Shown one piece after another: positions 34,726-43,836 of a stretch of DNA of 64,000 bases. The stretch spans positions 28,568 to 92,567 of the forward strand of contig JANLPY010000148.1 of NCBI GenBank assembly GCA_031367505.1. The letters run 5' to 3'. A program made the position numbers and the translations under genes. Origin of the DNA: JAKFWF01 sp031367505 (lineage in GTDB: Bacteria > Pseudomonadota > Alphaproteobacteria > Rhizobiales > Hyphomicrobiaceae). Below the pieces are notes generated by a model. The model was not told the origin of the DNA. It saw nothing but the letters and a program-made list of their open reading frames with translations, and ran no database searches. Position 1 is the stretch's first letter. Every line of letters begins with the position of its first letter.

Positions 34726-35877
34726 TCATTTCACCACAAAATCCAGGCTGGCCTTCGACAACACTTCGGAGCCAGCCTCAGTAACCAAACTTGTACGGCC
34801 AAGCGTTGCTGCCAACCCAGTCGTATCGTCGAATATGATCATGTGGATGAAGAATACCATCCCTGGTGCTGCAATTACCGGATTGTCCTTAAAGAGCATC
34901 GGCCAGTCCATCCAATTCGGAGCAAACGTCGTGCCGAGCGAGTAGCCGCATGCGTTGAGCCGTGCTCCCGATAACCCAGCCGCATCGAGCGACTTTGCAT
35001 GGGCATCGAAAACCTCGCCAACGGCGCGCCCCGGCTTCAAGGCTGCCTCGCAGGCGAGCAGAGCATCTTGCGCAGCTTTCCATAATTCGAGTTGTCGTGC
35101 CGGCGGTTTACCAATCCGCAAGGTGCGCATCAAAGCCGAATGATAATGCCGATAGGTGCCGGCCCACTCGAGCGTCAGTTGGTCTTTGGCATCGAGATTG
35201 CGGCGTCCGGTGAAATACCGGCACATCAGCGCCCCGGGTCCGGAACCGATGATGAATTCGTTACCCGGATCATCGCCTCCGCCACGAAAGATCTCGCCGT
35301 GCATGGCGGCCAGAATATCGCCCTCGAAGGCGCCGGGCTTGGCGGTATCAACAGCCGCATCCCATGCCTTATCCGCCAACTCGGCGGCGCGCCGGACATA
35401 AGTGATCTCGGCCGGGCTCTTTATCAGGCGCAGCTTGGTCACCAGGTCAGACGCATCAAAGAGCGTTGCGAACCCGGCCAATGCCTCGTCGAGCCGTTTG
35501 CCGTTGCGAGCTGTTAGCCCATACGAGTCATACTCGACGCCGAGCTTCTTACCCTTAAGGCCATGCCCGGCCAGGATCGCCTTCAGATCCTCCGCTGGGT
35601 TAGAGCCTTCGCGATCAACCCACACCCGCACATCCTCGACGACCGAGGTAAACTTCGCCTGCCGCTGATCGGCCGAACGCGTCAGCAGGGTCATTTGGCC
35701 ATCGGCGGTGAGCACGATCGACTGGAAAAACACGTAGCCGAACGTGTCATAACCAGTGAGATAAAACATGCTCTCCTGCCGGAACATGAGCAGCGCATCC
35801 AGTCCGCGCCGTCTCAATTCGGTGGTGGCGGCAACGCGACGTCCAAAAAGTTCGGCGGAGGTGAAATGGATCGGCAT
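34726..35877 (-). CDS. M24-fold (creatinase/ectoine hydrolase-like) protein lacking metal ligands
   Basis: 383 aa with the two-domain creatinase/prolidase architecture: an N-terminal domain to about 150 and a pita-bread domain after. The five metal ligands expected in M24 peptidases are mostly substituted: Glu237 for the first Asp, Ala248 for the second, Tyr312 for His and His345 for Glu. The pattern (LEWAGTYRHYHSALMRT) recalls the metal-free creatinase and ectoine hydrolase groups instead of Xaa-Pro peptidases. It likely hydrolyses a C-N bond of a small metabolite (inference). It is divergent from the MttB homologue, which may share its pathway. Confidence 0.72.
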   Translation of the reverse strand: MPIHFTSAELFGRRVAATTELRRRGLDALLMFRQESMFYLTGYDTFGYVFFQSIVLTADGQMTLLTRSADQRQAKFTSVVEDVRVWVDREGSNPAEDLKAILAGHGLKGKKLGVEYDSYGLTARNGKRLDEALAGFATLFDASDLVTKLRLIKSPAEITYVRRAAELADKAWDAAVDTAKPGAFEGDILAAMHGEIFRGGGDDPGNEFIIGSGPGALMCRYFTGRRNLDAKDQLTLEWAGTYRHYHSALMRTLRIGKPPARQLELWKAAQDALLACEAALKPGRAVGEVFDAHAKSLDAAGLSGARLNACGYSLGTTFAPNWMDWPMLFKDNPVIAAPGMVFFIHMIIFDDTTGLAATLGRTSLVTEAGSEVLSKASLDFVVK

Positions 35878-35966
35878 GGGTGTACCCGCTTACGCTGGAA
35901 TTGACTTCATTGACACTCGCAAGCCGACGCGCTGATGTCGAGTGCAACGCATCACCGGAGTGAAAA

Positions 35967-37538
35967 ATGAGCGACGACCACGCGACACCGCCGGATGCCA
36001 AGCGCGAGCGTCGCGGCGGACGGGCCGGACGTAGCGGGCGGGCGGATGCTTCCGGCCCAATCCAGAAGTCATTCCGGCAGCCACGCCGCCGCTTTCCCCC
36101 GGTCGAGATCGTATCGGCGGACGAGCTAGAGGCGATCCATCTGGCATCGCTCACTGTGCTTGAAGAAATTGGCATGGATTTTCTGGAGCCGGCAGCGCGG
36201 GCCCTCTTGAAGGCTGCCGGTGCCGACGTCCGGCACGGCTCGGAGCGTGTGCGTTTCGATCGCGGCTTCATATTGGAAAAGATCAAGACCGCACCGTCGC
36301 AGTTCACGCTGCATGCGCGCAACCCAGCGCACAATCTCCTTTTCGGCGGCGACGCGGTGATTTTCGCGCAGGTCGCCAGCACGCCTAACGCGTCGGATCT
36401 CGACAAGGGCCGTCGCCCCGGTAATCGCACCGACTTCCAGAATCTCGTGCGGATCGCGCAGAGCCACAACATTATCCACATGACCGGCGGCTACCCGGTC
36501 GAGCCGGTCGATATTCACGCCTCCGTCCGCCATCTCGATTGCCTGTCCGACATTGCCAAGCTGACCGACAAAGCATTCCACGCTTATTCACTGGGTCGTG
36601 ATCGCAACCTCGATGCGATCGAGATCACCCGCATCGCTCGCGGCATCAGCACCGAGCAACTCGACGCCGAGCCGTCATTGATCTCGGTGATCAATTCGTC
36701 GTCGCCGCTGCGGTTGGATGCGCCGATGCTCACCGGCATCATGGAAATGAGCGCGCGCGGACAGGTGATCATCATGACGCCGTTTACGCTGGCCGGAGCC
36801 ATGGCACCGGTAACGATCGCCGGCGCATTGACGCAGCAAAACGCCGAGGCGCTTGCCGGCATCGCCTTCACGCAAGTCGTAAAGCCCGGCGCTCCGGTGG
36901 TCTATGGCGGCTTCACATCCAATGTCGACATGAAGAGTGGCGCACCTGCGTTCGGCACGCCGGAGTATATGAAAGCGCAGTTCGTCGGCGGACAGTTGGC
37001 ACGCCGCTACAATCTTCCCTACCGCACATCGAACACGTGCGCAGCCAACACCGTCGATGCGCAAGCCGCCTGGGAAAGCGTGTTCTCGCTGTGGGGCGCG
37101 ATCATGGGTGGCGGCAATTTCGTGTTGCATTCGGCGGGCTGGATGGAGGGCGGGCTCACCGCCTCGTTCGAGAAGACCATCGTCGATATCGATCTGTTGC
37201 AGATGGTCGCCGGATTCCTCGAACCGCTCGACGTGTCCGCCGATGCTCTGGGATTGGACGCGATGCGCGAGGTCGGTCCCGGTGGTCACTTCTTCGGCGC
37301 GGCGCACACGCAGGCTCGCTATCAAAATGCGTTCTACGCGCCGTTGCTTTCAGATTGGCGCAACTTCGAGAGTTGGGCGGAAGCGGGCTCGCCGACGGCC
37401 ATGCAAAAAGCCAACACGGTGTGGAAAGATACGCTCGCCCGTTACGAACGCCCAACAATAGACGCCGCGATCGAAGCCGAACTCGACGCGTTCGTCACCC
37501 GCCGGAAATCCGAGGGCGGGGTGAAGACCGATTTTTGA
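35967..37538 (+). CDS. MttB-family (non-pyrrolysine) methyltransferase
   Basis: 523 aa. After a basic disordered N-terminus (about 45 residues), the MttB-type barrel runs through LASLTVLEEIGMDFLEPAAR, GNRTDFQNLVRIAQ near 150, IIMTPFTLAGAMAPVTIAGAL near 275, and the glycine-rich end. The frame is open throughout with no in-frame amber codon, so this is the non-pyrrolysine group, which includes glycine betaine and related methyltransferases that pass methyl groups to a corrinoid protein. A GGAGTGA site precedes the ATG. No corrinoid protein gene is in the window. The methyl donor is unknown. Confidence 0.83.
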   Translation: MSDDHATPPDAKRERRGGRAGRSGRADASGPIQKSFRQPRRRFPPVEIVSADELEAIHLASLTVLEEIGMDFLEPAARALLKAAGADVRHGSERVRFDRGFILEKIKTAPSQFTLHARNPAHNLLFGGDAVIFAQVASTPNASDLDKGRRPGNRTDFQNLVRIAQSHNIIHMTGGYPVEPVDIHASVRHLDCLSDIAKLTDKAFHAYSLGRDRNLDAIEITRIARGISTEQLDAEPSLISVINSSSPLRLDAPMLTGIMEMSARGQVIIMTPFTLAGAMAPVTIAGALTQQNAEALAGIAFTQVVKPGAPVVYGGFTSNVDMKSGAPAFGTPEYMKAQFVGGQLARRYNLPYRTSNTCAANTVDAQAAWESVFSLWGAIMGGGNFVLHSAGWMEGGLTASFEKTIVDIDLLQMVAGFLEPLDVSADALGLDAMREVGPGGHFFGAAHTQARYQNAFYAPLLSDWRNFESWAEAGSPTAMQKANTVWKDTLARYERPTIDAAIEAELDAFVTRRKSEGGVKTDF

Positions 37539-39128
37539 CTAATGCCGGAAGTGGCGCATCCCCGTAAACACCATCGCGAGGCCACGCTCGTCGGCAGCTT
37601 TGATGACTTCGTCATCGCGCATGGAACCGCCGGGTTGAATGACGGCGGTGGCGCCAGCTTCGGCCGCCGCGATCAGGCCATCGGCAAACGGGAAGAACGC
37701 ATCCGAGGCGACAACAGCTCCCTTTGCCAAAGTCTCCGATAGACCAGCTGCCTTCGCGGCCTCAGCCGCTTTCCATGCGGCAATGCGCGAGCTGTCGATG
37801 CGGCTCATCTGGCCGGCACCAATGCCGACGGTGCAACCATCCTTCACGTAGACGATGGCGTTCGATTTCACGTGCTTGGCGACCTTGAACGCGAACCGCA
37901 TATCCGTCAATTCCGCCTCGGTCGGCTGACGCATGGTGACGACCTTCATCGGTGCCGTTTCGATAATGCCGTTGTCACGTGACTGCACGAGCAATCCACC
38001 CGACACCGAGCGCACGGTGATGCCGGCCGCTGCCGCATCGGGAAGTCCACCGGTCGTCAGTAGTCGCAAGTTCTTCTTCGACGCGAAGATGGCTTTGGCT
38101 TCCGGCGTGGCATCCGGCGCGATCACAACCTCGGTAAAGATCTTGGTGATCTCCTCGGCGGCCTCCGCATCGATGGTCCGGTTGAGCGCGATGATACCGC
38201 CGAACGCACTCACCGGATCGCAACGCAATGCCGCCAAGTAAGCGGCTTTAAGACTGGTGCCTGTCGCCACGCCGCACGGATTGGCATGTTTGATGATCGC
38301 CACCGCCGCGCTAATGGCCGGATCGAACTCAGCCGCCAACTCGAACGCTGCGTCAGTATCGTTGAGGTTGTTATAAGACAGCTCCTTGCCCTGATGTTGG
38401 GTGGCTGTCGCAACGCCGCGCCGCTGTTGCGGGGTCTTATAAAACGCGGCCCACTGATGCGGGTTCTCGCCGTAGCGCAATTCCTGCGCAAGGTGCCCGC
38501 CGAATGTCCGCCACGCTGGCGCGGTCTCGCCCAATTCTGCCGCGAACCACGTACTGATCGCCGCATCGTAGGCAGCGGTGCGGGCATAAGCTTTGGCGGC
38601 TAGTCGTTTTCGTAGCGCCAGCGTTGTCGCGCCGTTGTGCGCCGCGAGTTCGGCTTCAACAACCGCATAATCTTCCGGCGAAACCACCACCGCCACTCCA
38701 TCGTGGTTTTTCGCCGCCGCACGGATCATCGCTGGTCCGCCAATGTCGATGTTCTCGATGCAGTGATCGTAATTGGCGCCCTTGGCGACCGTTTCCTCGA
38801 ACGGGTACAGGTTGACCACCAGCAGGTCGATCGGCGCGATGCCGTGCGCCTTGGCCGATGCGTCATGTTCAGCATTGCCGCGAATCGCCAGCAATCCGCC
38901 GTGGACCTTGGGATGCAGCGTCTTAACGCGACCATCCATCATCTCGGGAAAACCGGTATGCTCCGACACATCGGTGACTGGCAGACCCGCCGCCTTCAAG
39001 GCTGCCGCGGTGCCGCCGGTCGAGAGCAGCGCGACACCTCGGTCACTCAACTTTCGCGCGAACTCGATCAGTCAGGTTTTGTCGGATACCGAGATCAACG
39101 CACGACGCACCTTGGCGAGATCGCTCAT
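37539..39128 (-). pseudogene. purH: purH with in-frame TGA at codon 19 (IMP cyclohydrolase/AICAR transformylase)
   Basis: The frame matches PurH from ATG 39128 to 37539, but codon 19 is TGA (39074-39072). The flanks read MSDLAKVRRALISVSDKT then LIEFARKL, so the stop replaces the Gly of the family SDKTGL motif, one base away from GGA. Beyond it the enzyme is intact: STGGTA, GFPEMMDGRVKTLHPK, KHANPCG and the transformylase domain. The ATG overlaps the heparinase stop (ATGA), supporting this start. A shorter protein from TTG 39050 would lack part of the IMP cyclohydrolase phosphate-binding region. Sequencing error, pseudogene or recoding cannot be separated here; purH is normally needed for purine synthesis. 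Confidence 0.85.
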
Positions 39129-40828
39129 TCTACTTGCTCCAAACTCCAGCGAACTTCGCTTTCGCCAAAAGTCGCTCCCCGCAATACGATTTGAACCGAT
39201 GGTCGAGGTCCGGTGATTTCCGCGTAGTGCACGCTGTCCTCGATTGTCAGTTGAGCGCCGATCGCCTCAAAACGCCAACGCTGGCCACCGCGCAGGATCA
39301 GCATGGCCTGACCATCTATCTCACCCTTCGCACACTCGACCTCGGCATCGAGATGGAAATGAACCGAAAAGGGAATGTCCTGGGACAAACGAAGCTGTCC
39401 CCGTTGTGGTCCCAGACGGTCAATACCGGCGATCCGTTTGCCGGTTGCACTCAACTCTATGCGTCGCCGATGCAGTAATTTGAACCGCAGAAAGTAACCA
39501 TCGTGGAAGGCTTCGACCTCGATGCCGCCTTCAGTTTCGCTCAGCGCGTGTTCAACGCCATCCGGCCCGCTAATCGGCAGACCGCCGATCAAGTCTTCCA
39601 GGCGATCATTGCGAATAAGCCGGGACGAGGATTTGCCTCCGAGGCAGAGGGTATTGTGACTAGCTGTCGCCCGCGCCGATGCCAGCCATTCATTGTTGGC
39701 AGATGCCGGCGCACCGCCATTGACGAATATCGCATACGCTCCCGAAGTCACCTCGATCGACAAGCAGCCGGCGTGAGCGGACCCTGAAAGTTCCATTGGC
39801 GGCGGACCACCGACGTCCATCAGAACCGTTAGCGAACCGCGCTCCAATCGCAAATATTTCGATTGCGCGGCCGCCGACAGCTTTTCTTGCGGGTGGTCGT
39901 CGTAGGCCAACACGGTCGATAGAACGTCGATCATATGCGCGGACATGCCATTGAAGCGTCCCAACCGTCCATCGCCCAACCGCATGAATTGGACCATCTT
40001 CAACATCCGCCGCACGGCATCATCAAGACCGTCTGGCAGTTGGCGATCGCGCGTGACGAAACACTGCCGAAGCGGCAGGAGATCGAGCAGCATCTCGACC
40101 AGCACGCCGGGATTGCGACTCACGTGACCGCCGTCAACTAGAATTTGTTTGTCGAGCTCGATCTTGAAAGCTTGACCCAGCGGTTCGAGTACATCGTCGT
40201 GACCGGCGATACAAAGTGCACCTGTCAACAGCGCGGTCAGGGTCTCCAAGCGCTGCGGCCCTTCCGGTGCATCGCGCCAGGTCGCCGACAGATGGACGAA
40301 ATGATCGGCGAGGCAATCCGTCGTCACATCGTACGTCGCTTGATCGATGCCATCGAGAATGAGCGGCGCGTTGGCCAGCCACGACATCATGCGGCGCCCT
40401 GCAACGGCTGGCTCCCATACCATGCCATTCGAGGGCCGGCCGTGTGCCCGTTGCCAATCCGCCACCAACGCCAACGCATAGTCACGCGCGGCGACATGCC
40501 CTGCCGCATAGAAATGACGCAGCCAGCCAAAGCCGTGCAGTTCACGGGCCCAGGCAGCGCTCGGCGGAACAGCATCGAACACCGACCGGCCTTCGAGCAT
40601 GGCGACGACGCCCGCCAATCCGAAGTGGCCAAATTCAACTTCGCTAGCAAAACTGGGATCGCTACTGCGCAAGTCTTGCGGCACGATGAGGAGCTTGTCG
40701 GCAATCGGCGCACCATATCGCCACTTCAAGATGGGCGAGCGCTTAAGGCGCGCAGATGCTGATCGGCACGAGCGATCAACCACGAGCTTTGCAAGCCGTG
40801 TCTGTTCGGCGAGCGTCAGCCGCGACAT
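39125..40828 (-). CDS. Heparinase II/III-family protein
   Basis: 567 aa. The N-terminal alpha/alpha toroid (about 1-320) is followed by a beta-rich heparinase II/III C-terminal region, with SGSAHAGCLSIEVTSGAYAIFVNGG and ASHNTLCLGG near 350-390. Relatives act on uronic-acid polysaccharides or polymers of the cell surface; the substrate is unknown. No signal peptide is evident. I recall it commonly next to purH in Rhodospirillales and other alphaproteobacteria. Its stop overlaps the purH start, so any purH translation would be coupled to it. It lies 81 bases after rsmB. Confidence 0.82.
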   Translation of the reverse strand: MSRLTLAEQTRLAKLVVDRSCRSASARLKRSPILKWRYGAPIADKLLIVPQDLRSSDPSFASEVEFGHFGLAGVVAMLEGRSVFDAVPPSAAWARELHGFGWLRHFYAAGHVAARDYALALVADWQRAHGRPSNGMVWEPAVAGRRMMSWLANAPLILDGIDQATYDVTTDCLADHFVHLSATWRDAPEGPQRLETLTALLTGALCIAGHDDVLEPLGQAFKIELDKQILVDGGHVSRNPGVLVEMLLDLLPLRQCFVTRDRQLPDGLDDAVRRMLKMVQFMRLGDGRLGRFNGMSAHMIDVLSTVLAYDDHPQEKLSAAAQSKYLRLERGSLTVLMDVGGPPPMELSGSAHAGCLSIEVTSGAYAIFVNGGAPASANNEWLASARATASHNTLCLGGKSSSRLIRNDRLEDLIGGLPISGPDGVEHALSETEGGIEVEAFHDGYFLRFKLLHRRRIELSATGKRIAGIDRLGPQRGQLRLSQDIPFSVHFHLDAEVECAKGEIDGQAMLILRGGQRWRFEAIGAQLTIEDSVHYAEITGPRPSVQIVLRGATFGESEVRWSLEQVE

Positions 40829-40909
40829 GGTTGTATCATCCGATCCATACTTGATCGAATAACGGTCTGCGGGCGACGATACAAGACCGGCCGGCCAATA
40901 GGCTGTGTA

Positions 40910-42277
40910 TCAAGCGATGCGAACGAGCCGCGCGGCATAAAAGCCATCTAGTCCGGAAAGGCCGGAAACGGCACCCGCGGCGTGGAAAGGCAGCGTCCGA
41001 AGATCACCGGCTTGTGTAATCCAGCTGGCGTCGCCACCAATTTCTTCAGCCTTTATGGGCTCACGCCTTACGTTGGCATTCAAGGCAAGAAGGCGCTCGA
41101 CCTGCTCCCCCCCCTCCTCTGGCTCCAACGAACACGTGCAGAAGACAATCGTGCCGCCCACCTTCACGAGCGTCACGGCATGACTGAGTAAGCGCTCCTG
41201 CAAAGGCACCAATTTCGCCATGTCGGTCGACCGCTTCAGGCGAAGGATATCGGGGTGACGCCGGATCGTGCCGGTGGCTGAGCACGGCGCATCGAGTAAA
41301 ACGGCGTCGAGCGGTTCGGCTGGCGCCCACGTTGTAGCATCCGCCGCAATGACATCTGCTGCCAAATGCAAGCGTGCAAGATTGGCTGACAATCGGGACA
41401 ACCGCTCAGAGGATTGATCGACCGCTGTCACGATCGCGCCTCGCGCCGCCAACGATGCGGTTTTTCCACCAGGTGCGGCGCAAAGATCAGCGACACGTTT
41501 CCCCGTCACGTTGCCCAGCAATTTAGCAGGTAGTGCCGCCGCTGCGTCCTGCACCCACCACCCACCTTCGAGATAGCCCGGCAGGTCTTCGATGCGGCCC
41601 TCGGCTGCCATCCGCAGCGAACCTGTCGGCAATACGGTTGCTCCCAAGCGCTCGGCCCAGCCAGTGGGATCATCCTTAACGCTGATATCGAGCGGCGCTT
41701 GCTCCAGGGACGCGGCTGCAATCTGCAACGCAGTCGCCTCGCCATACGCACTGACCCAACGCTGCCATAACCAATCCGGAATATTCAGACGTGCACCGTC
41801 TATTTGTGCGGCGATGATTTCGCGGCCCCGCTCCGACGTGCGGCGAAGAACAGCGTTGGCAAGCTTGCCGAAGCGGCGTGCACCGCCGTCGTGCCGGCAT
41901 TGCTCGACTGCAATATTGATGACCGCATGTGGAGCCGACTCCAGGAATAATAATTGCGCGGCTGCCGTCAGCAGAATTGGCGTGAGGTTGCCGCGCTTGT
42001 CCGGCAACGGCTTGTCGATGAATGTCGATACGACCGCCTCGAGTTGTCCTTGCCGCCGCAGAACGGTGGTCGCGATCATCCGTGCCAGCGCCCGGTCGCG
42101 GGGCTCGAGCTCTTTGAATTGCGGCAGACCGTGGGCTTTGCCGATCGCATCGTCCAAAGCACGGCCGTCGCGCAAAACCGCGGCAACGAGAATAACGGCT
42201 AGTTGCCGTGCCTGAAAACCGAATGGTAGCCGCGCCGCGCCGCCACCATGAACGCCGGTGTATCCCATTGAACTCAT
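40910..42277 (-). CDS. rsmB: 16S rRNA cytosine-967 C5-methyltransferase (RsmB/Sun)
   Basis: 455 aa from ATG 42277, which overlaps the htpX stop (ATGA). The frame is open further upstream to 42388, but that would run into htpX. The N-terminal NusB-like helical domain spans about 15-150. The methyltransferase domain has the SAM motif DLCAAPGGKT, the catalytic DAPCSATGTIRRHPD and FCTCSLEPEE, giving the two active cysteines. It methylates C967 of 16S rRNA. It is probably translated together with htpX. Confidence 0.9.
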   Translation of the reverse strand: MSSMGYTGVHGGGAARLPFGFQARQLAVILVAAVLRDGRALDDAIGKAHGLPQFKELEPRDRALARMIATTVLRRQGQLEAVVSTFIDKPLPDKRGNLTPILLTAAAQLLFLESAPHAVINIAVEQCRHDGGARRFGKLANAVLRRTSERGREIIAAQIDGARLNIPDWLWQRWVSAYGEATALQIAAASLEQAPLDISVKDDPTGWAERLGATVLPTGSLRMAAEGRIEDLPGYLEGGWWVQDAAAALPAKLLGNVTGKRVADLCAAPGGKTASLAARGAIVTAVDQSSERLSRLSANLARLHLAADVIAADATTWAPAEPLDAVLLDAPCSATGTIRRHPDILRLKRSTDMAKLVPLQERLLSHAVTLVKVGGTIVFCTCSLEPEEGGEQVERLLALNANVRREPIKAEEIGGDASWITQAGDLRTLPFHAAGAVSGLSGLDGFYAARLVRIA

Positions 42278-43239
42278 CCCCATGGACCACGGCGCGCATC
42301 GCTCGACTTGGGCCAAACCGTCCGGCCGGTCGCTGGCACGGCAGACGGCAAAAATCCACCCTCCGCCTTGCCACGCGTCATGCCCCACTCCTGCGCGAGC
42401 TTTTCAAGTTCCGCAACCCTGTTTTCGGTACTTGGGTGGGTCGAGAAGAAATTATCCAACCCACGCCCTGTCAGCGGATTGACAATGAACATATGGGCTG
42501 ACGCTGGAATTTGTTGAGCCGTTTCGTTGCGAGCCCCACTCTTGATCGCGTTTTGGATCTTGACCAAAGCCGAGGCGAGCCAAAGCGGATTGCCACAAAT
42601 CTGCGCCCCAATCTGATCGGCCTGGTATTCCCGTGAACGACTGATCGCCATATGCACGAGTGTCGCTGCGAGCGGCGCCAGGATTGCCGCGACTAGAGTA
42701 CCGAACATGCCGGTACGCGCGTTTCGCGTTCCGCCAAACAGCATGCCAAACTGGAGCATGTTGGCGAACATCGATATAGCGCCACCAATCGAGGCGGCCA
42801 CCGTCATCGTCAACGTGTCGCGGTTTTTGACATGCGCGAGTTCGTGCGCCATCACGCCCGCGACCTCCTCTTTGGTCAGCAAGTCGATCAGCCCAGTCGA
42901 AGCACACAGTGCCGAGTTCTCCGGATTTCGACCGGTGGCAAAGGCATTGGGCTGTGGCGAATTCATTACGTATAGGCGCGGCTTGGCCAACCCCGCCCGC
43001 TGGCACAGCCCCTCCACAAGCCGATGGAAATCCGGCGCAGCGTGCTCGTCCACCTCTTGTGCGCCGTGCATCCGCAAGACAATTTGGTCAGATTTCCAAT
43101 ACGTTATGAGGTTCATCACCAGCGCAACGCCAAAGGCAATGATGAGACCACCTCGCCCGCCGACGAGCGCTCCCATGCCGAGAAAAATACCCGTCATGAC
43201 AATCAGCAGCAGACCAGTCTTGAGAAAATTGCTGGGCAT
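42274..43239 (-). CDS. htpX: HtpX membrane zinc protease
   Basis: 321 aa from ATG 43239, preceded by AGAGGA at 5 bases. The frame is open to 43575, but that extension is read through the divergent SDHAF4 gene and shows no HtpX homology. Two N-terminal transmembrane spans (LLLIVMTGIFLGMGAL and IAFGVALVMNLIT) are followed by the zinc motif HELAHVKNRD and two further spans near 175-220. The third ligand is in REYQAD. It degrades misfolded inner-membrane proteins. It is cotranscribed with rsmB. Confidence 0.9.
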   Translation of the reverse strand: MPSNFLKTGLLLIVMTGIFLGMGALVGGRGGLIIAFGVALVMNLITYWKSDQIVLRMHGAQEVDEHAAPDFHRLVEGLCQRAGLAKPRLYVMNSPQPNAFATGRNPENSALCASTGLIDLLTKEEVAGVMAHELAHVKNRDTLTMTVAASIGGAISMFANMLQFGMLFGGTRNARTGMFGTLVAAILAPLAATLVHMAISRSREYQADQIGAQICGNPLWLASALVKIQNAIKSGARNETAQQIPASAHMFIVNPLTGRGLDNFFSTHPSTENRVAELEKLAQEWGMTRGKAEGGFLPSAVPATGRTVWPKSSDARRGPWG

Positions 43240-43275
43240 CGATCCTCTCGTCTCACTTTCTGGCCTATACCGGCG

Positions 43276-43304
43276 TGACTTACTCGAACTGCTCTCTATA
43301 TAAG
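43276..43304 (+). promoter_or_regulatory. Candidate promoter of the SDHAF4-like gene
   Basis: GTGACT at 43275-43280 as a -35-like box and TATAAG at 43299-43304 as a -10, 18 bases apart, lie upstream of the DUF1674 gene. The TATATAAGG stretch is the only clear -10 in this divergent gap. Assignment is by consensus only. Confidence 0.35.
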
Positions 43305-43347
43305 GTGGCAAGTCGTGCTGTCCCAGAGCGAGACGAAAGATCCTACG

Positions 43348-43572
43348 ATGAGAGACCCCGAAAACTTGCAACGTCGCAACTCCGATAGCGAGCCACGTCC
43401 GGCCCGGGTGCTCAGTCCCGAAGCCCAGCGCGCGCTCGCGGAAGCAGCCGAGCGGCGGCGGCTTCAAGACGAACGCACAAGTGCACGCCCAAAGGAAATC
43501 GGTGGCCGCGAAGGTCCTGATCCTGTGCGCTATGGGGATTGGGAAAAAGGCGGTATCGCCTGGGATTTCTGA
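43348..43572 (+). CDS. SDHAF4-like (DUF1674) protein
   Basis: 74 aa from ATG 43348; a GTG start at 43315 would add 11 residues. The C-terminus ends with the DUF1674 signature EIGGREGPDPVRYGDWEKGG followed by IAWDF. Eukaryotic homologues (SDHAF4) chaperone flavinylated SDHA during succinate dehydrogenase assembly. The N-terminus is charged and probably disordered. It lies divergently from htpX with about 108 bases between the starts. The role in bacteria is inferred. Confidence 0.88.
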   Translation: MRDPENLQRRNSDSEPRPARVLSPEAQRALAEAAERRRLQDERTSARPKEIGGREGPDPVRYGDWEKGGIAWDF

Positions 43573-43836
43573 CACATCCCTTTTGGGCGTTTGAATTTGG
43601 TACGTCCGAATTCTTCAAATGGGACGCCATGCCTTGATAAGAGAATTCCGCTCACTCTTGCTGCGTTTGTCCCTGAAAATTTAATCTAGTATTTTCAATG
43701 CACTAGCGTAATGGCGGTCGAAGTTTAATTGTTTCTCAACCGTTCTTGACGGCATTTAACCCCTTCGAAGCACCTGGGCACCCGGGTTGCATTCTCCCTG
43801 TGCAGAGCGGTTCGCCGCTGGACATGGAGAAAATCG
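43573..43836. other. 264-base gap before the TadG-like gene
   Basis: No gene is visible. A UUCG-type hairpin AGCGG-TTCG-CCGCT lies at 43806-43819, just upstream of the ribosome binding site of the next gene (GGAGAAAA). An imperfect inverted repeat around 43584-43632 (GGCGTTTGAA against TTCAAATGGGACGCC) could be a weak terminator of the SDHAF4 gene. Both are structural observations only. Confidence 0.3.

Noticed and set aside
35967..37538. Pyrrolysine-containing MttB
   Set aside because: No in-frame TAG occurs in the gene; it belongs to the non-pyrrolysine group.
39072..39074. Selenocysteine recoding at the purH TGA
   Set aside because: The family has Gly here, no obvious SECIS-type hairpin with a G/U-rich loop follows, and PurH is not a known selenoprotein.
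43240..43575. N-terminal extension of htpX by 112 residues
   Set aside because: It is read antisense through the SDHAF4 gene, has no HtpX homology, and ATG 43239 has a good ribosome binding site.
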